From Chloroflexota bacterium (lineage in GTDB: Bacteria > Chloroflexota > Anaerolineae > Promineifilales > Promineifilaceae): a stretch of DNA of 55,717 bases. The first letter of the stretch is position 1. The number at the start of each line of letters is the position of its first letter. The position numbers and the translations under genes are program-made. Where the stretch lies: assembly GCA_002746795.1 (NCBI GenBank), contig PDQY01000102.1, positions 1 through 55,717 of the forward strand, given 5' to 3'. A model generated the notes under the pieces. It was not told where the DNA came from and made no database searches. It saw only the letters and a program-made list of their open reading frames with translations. Shown in pieces: positions 53,403 through 55,717 of this stretch.

Positions 53403-54161
53403 ATGTTTAAGAATAAACGTATCCTTGTCGTTTTTAGCGTTTTCATGTTACTCAGTATCAGTTTATGGGCTAGTTTTGGCCCCCTGGTGATGGCTCGTGT
53501 ATCAGAGCAACGTTACAGAGCAAACAATTACTATTACGATGTGAGCATCGATACATTCTACAATACGGAAACCAAAGAGAGGCAAACCCAAGGCATTGAA
53601 GTCGCGATTCATCCTAATCTTTCAGAAACAAACTCCTCTCAGTTTTCTGCTGCTTATCTAGAAGATAACCAAGGACGTTTAACCCAATGGTTGACGGAAG
53701 TGGGTGAGCAGACGGTTGATGTTATGGTTATTTTCAGTCGCCCATTGACAATGGACAAAGCAAACTTCTTGCTCGAATCAGCAAATGCAACTGTTTTTGA
53801 AAGCGGTGCTGTTGGGTATGTGCGAGATATTCCGTTCGCTAGTTATGCTATCGAGGAAGGTACATCTCTATCGCGTTCTTTAGAAGATATTGCTCATGCG
53901 GAAGCGGAAGCTGCGGTCGCATTATCTGAAGGGGCGCCCCCCACAAACGACACGGTCATTATTGATGTTAGAGGCTATTTAGCTGTTCGGATTTGGACAG
54001 ACAGAGAAGGCCTCGAAAAGCTGTCAGAAAGTGAATTGGTACGCATGATAGATATCACACCACAACTTGTAAGAACGCAGCTAAGCAACAATCGACATTG
54101 GCAAAACATGCCTATTCATTCGCTCGCACTTGAGATGCCAGTCTGGGCATATGAGTGGTAG
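53403..54161 (+). CDS. Unrecognised secreted or membrane-anchored protein
   Basis: 252 residues, no family recognised. Residues 7-30 are hydrophobic (ILVVFSVFMLLSISLWASFG) and may be a signal or an anchor. The rest is soluble: a region rich in Tyr/Asn (RANNYYYDVSIDTFYN), then strands with TVDVMVIFSRPLTMDKANFL and DTVIIDVRGYLAVRIWTDRE. GGAGG is 7 nt before the ATG. It separates the regulator from its decayed kinase and runs opposite to both. It lacks the AACGGCCGTT motif, is AT-richer than its neighbours and may be imported. Confidence 0.7.
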   Translation: MFKNKRILVVFSVFMLLSISLWASFGPLVMARVSEQRYRANNYYYDVSIDTFYNTETKERQTQGIEVAIHPNLSETNSSQFSAAYLEDNQGRLTQWLTEVGEQTVDVMVIFSRPLTMDKANFLLESANATVFESGAVGYVRDIPFASYAIEEGTSLSRSLEDIAHAEAEAAVALSEGAPPTNDTVIIDVRGYLAVRIWTDREGLEKLSESELVRMIDITPQLVRTQLSNNRHWQNMPIHSLALEMPVWAYEW

Positions 54162-54202
54162 ACAAACTTTAACTAGGCGTATGGTGTGTATCCAAGTAGT
54201 CG

Positions 54203-54237
54203 TAGTGGTCTCAGCACGTCAACATCTGAGACCACTA
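54203..54237. terminator. Perfect hairpin between convergent genes
   Basis: TAGTGGTCTCAG (54203-54214) pairs perfectly with CTGAGACCACTA (54226-54237), with an 11-nt loop. No U-tract follows, so termination would be by stem strength or another protein; it may protect 3' ends of both transcripts. Confidence 0.5.
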
Positions 54238-54339
54238 TGACCACTAACACGCAATCTTCTCTGTGATGGCCACTTAAATAGGTGTGGTTCGTAGGCTGCA
54301 AGCTTTGGCAACAGTCTATGAATTTTCTTCATATTCTTC

Positions 54340-55056
54340 TTACCATTCTGCCGATACAAGGCGATAACCAAACCCACGCACGGTTTGCAACAATTGTGGC
54401 TGTGCGGGATCAGTTTCAATTTTTGTACGTAGTCGTTGGATGCGCGTGTCTACAGTGCGAGAGTCATCTGGATAATCATACCCCCATACCCGTCGTAGTA
54501 AGGTCTGTCGGCCGAATACCTGTCCCAGATGCTGCATAAAGAAATGGAGCAACTCAAACTCCTTGGGAGATAACTTAATTCCCTTATCATTCAATAGTGT
54601 TCGATGTTGTTGGGGGTAAAGGATGAGGGGTCCACAAATCAGAGGTCTATCCTCATTGTTCCCTTCTTTTTCAAAATGGGGACTCGTCTGTTCGGCCAAC
54701 CGCAAGAGCGCTTTCACTTGGGCCGACAGCTCACCAGACTCAAATGGTTTAGTCATGTAAACATCGGCACCCAATTCGAGGCCGGTTACCTTTTCCCATG
54801 TTTTATCTTTAGCTGTCAACATGAGAATAGGTATATATTCTCTTTGCTGCCTGACCAGGCGGCAAACCTCGTAACCGTCAAGGACAGGCATCATGACGTC
54901 CAGAATTATCAGGTCGGGATCTTTCACAGATAACTGCTCAATTGCCTCTTCCCCGGAGTGGACGACGACAACCTCATAGCCAGCACCACTGAGTAATACA
55001 GATAGAGCGCTGGTTATCGCCTTCTCATCGTCAACGACTAATATCTCCTTAGCCAT
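54340..55056 (-). CDS. OmpR/PhoB-family response regulator
   Basis: 238 residues, intact. Receiver domain: VVDDE at the start, phospho-acceptor Asp 53 in LIILDVMMP, Thr 81 and Lys 103 (YMTKPF). The C-terminal winged helix (from about residue 138) contains LSPKEFELLHFFMQHLGQVF, RRVWGYDYPDDSRTVDTRIQ and LQTVRGFGYRLV. Its kinase partner (52290-53247) is broken, so it may be controlled by another kinase or be constitutive. Putative 11-bp-period boxes lie 1.0 kb downstream before the secreted-protein gene. Confidence 0.94.
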   Translation of the reverse strand: MAKEILVVDDEKAITSALSVLLSGAGYEVVVVHSGEEAIEQLSVKDPDLIILDVMMPVLDGYEVCRLVRQQREYIPILMLTAKDKTWEKVTGLELGADVYMTKPFESGELSAQVKALLRLAEQTSPHFEKEGNNEDRPLICGPLILYPQQHRTLLNDKGIKLSPKEFELLHFFMQHLGQVFGRQTLLRRVWGYDYPDDSRTVDTRIQRLRTKIETDPAQPQLLQTVRGFGYRLVSAEW

Positions 55057-55142
55057 AGTCCTTCATCTCAAATTATCTCAAATTTTAGAGATTTTTGCAG
55101 TTAAGATAACACAGTCGCCAGGATAATCATATCATCCTGACG

Positions 55143-55175
55143 GTATATTTATACCGATCTTCGGTATAAATATAC
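55143..55175. repeat. Perfect 15-bp inverted repeat with 3-nt loop
   Basis: GTATATTTATACCGA and TCGGTATAAATATAC flank TCT. It is AT-rich and lies 87 nt upstream of the response-regulator start. It may be an operator, a terminator without a U-tract or an element end. Confidence 0.55.
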
Positions 55176-55385
55176 TCTGGAACAGAACGAAAAGATGCGT
55201 AAGATCACATCTCGATGCACATATGATTTTCTGATTGCTGGATGCAGCCAGAAAACTAATAAAAATGTCTGGGCGTACTGGACGCCAAGCGGTTAAAAAG
55301 AGACAAACATATAATACCGTAAGGCTAGGCGAGTACACAAGCTAAACCTATCAAATCGTTTTCCGTTGCGTCCAATAATCCTTAA

Positions 55386-55583
55386 CCCCCAGACCCCCAT
55401 AACCCAATTCAACCTGTTGTTCCCTATGACCTGGGCGGGTGGTTGTCTGCTGCCTACCTGTGGAATGGATACAACCGGCAGGAGTGGACGTTGGAAGCTG
55501 CTTGTAAACTTGCCGTCGTTTGTGAGGATGTGACCCAGGTTTTACAACGTTTTGTTAACCATAAGTCACCTGTTCCCACATAA
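55386..55583 (+). pseudogene. C-terminal-looking protein fragment, unrecognised
   Basis: A frame of about 65 codons without a clear start reads as real protein, for example PVVPYDLGGWLSAAYLWNGY and WTLEAACKLAVVCEDVTQVL, ending in TAA. In-frame TAA lies just upstream. It may be the tail of a lost gene. The family is not recognised. Confidence 0.4.
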
Positions 55584-55717
55584 ATAGATGACCTTCTCTC
55601 GCCAGATTGAATGATTGTACGCCTGAATCAGTCGCAAGCTGATTCATTCTATAGCCCTGCCTCTGACAACGATAGCAAGCTAGACGATATGGAGTTTTTA
55701 AGGTTCAGTTTTTTGAT

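Larger units (their letters stand above)
55057..55717. other. 661-nt AT-rich end region
   Basis: Contains a direct repeat ATCTCAAATT near 55065-55085, a perfect inverted repeat (55143-55175), an unrecognised reading-frame remnant (55386-55583) and, from ATG 55611, a frame open to the window edge (about 35 codons) with no recognised family. No tRNA or insertion sequence was found. Confidence 0.5.

Noticed and set aside
55132..55338. Minus-strand frame of 68 codons near the end
   Set aside because: It runs over a perfect inverted repeat and AT-rich DNA and has no recognisable domain or ribosome site.
1..55717. Insertion sequence, phage, CRISPR or tRNA genes
   Set aside because: No transposase, integrase or direct-repeat array was found, and no T-arm GGTTCRANNCC with a cloverleaf could be assembled.

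Overview
The window looks like a chromosomal segment of a free-living, respiring, acetate-using bacterium, most likely a Chloroflexota (Anaerolineae/Ardenticatenia-like). This is inferred from the gene mix: glyoxylate shunt beside a ScfR/RamB-type regulator, several LysM/SH3 surface proteins with Pro/Thr-rich stalks, a HerA-like ATPase, and a DnaB/DnaD/DnaC-like replication cluster. No rRNA, tRNA, CRISPR or insertion sequence was recognised. Nearly all genes are ordinary chromosomal ones.

Layout: 0.2-9 kb: TPR protein, argF, a two-TM protein, a dNTP triphosphohydrolase, a LysM protein, a crcB-DUF190 pair and an M19 dipeptidase. 9-22 kb, mostly minus strand: dnaE carrying a full-length intein, gatB, a glycosyltransferase, an aminotransferase, a decayed-looking sugar nucleotidyltransferase with a beta-helix tail, gatA, gatC and def. 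22-31 kb: a DUF2207 membrane protein, aceB-aceA divergent from a RamB/ScfR-like regulator with matching operators, and a HerA-like ATPase. 31-37 kb: lipoprotein, DMT exporter, alpha/beta hydrolase, pgk (with an operator resembling those at aceBA) and dodecin. 37-42 kb: a DUF151 bifunctional nuclease with a structured leader, dnaB with a mini-intein, a DnaD-domain protein and a helicase-loader-like protein with two AAA+ domains in tandem. 42-50 kb: LysM protein, pgeF/yfiH, ftsK, ubiE/menG, a DsbA-like lipoprotein with an in-frame UGA (probable selenoprotein), plsC, OsmC and a LysM-SH3 protein. 51-55.7 kb: a decayed zone with an asparaginase stub fused to an antisense glycosidase-like remnant, a histidine-kinase pseudogene, an intact OmpR-type regulator, an unrecognised secreted protein, and an AT-rich tail.

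The strongest signals are these. (1) A DsbA-like lipoprotein has UGA exactly at the first Cys of its CxxC motif, followed by a hairpin that fits a bacterial SECIS. (2) The perfect 10-mer palindrome AACGGCCGTT occurs at least 36 times by eye, where about 0.05 copies would be expected at random. It lies in all three codon phases, inside inteins, in terminator stems, and at two gene-breaking junctions, much like the cyanobacterial HIP1 repeat. (3) Both replication genes dnaE and dnaB are intein-invaded. (4) Related GCGAA/TTCGC inverted repeats sit at the aceBA and pgk promoters, suggesting one regulator links the glyoxylate shunt to gluconeogenesis. (5) A roughly 90-bp two-hairpin intergenic repeat family is present in six full or partial copies.
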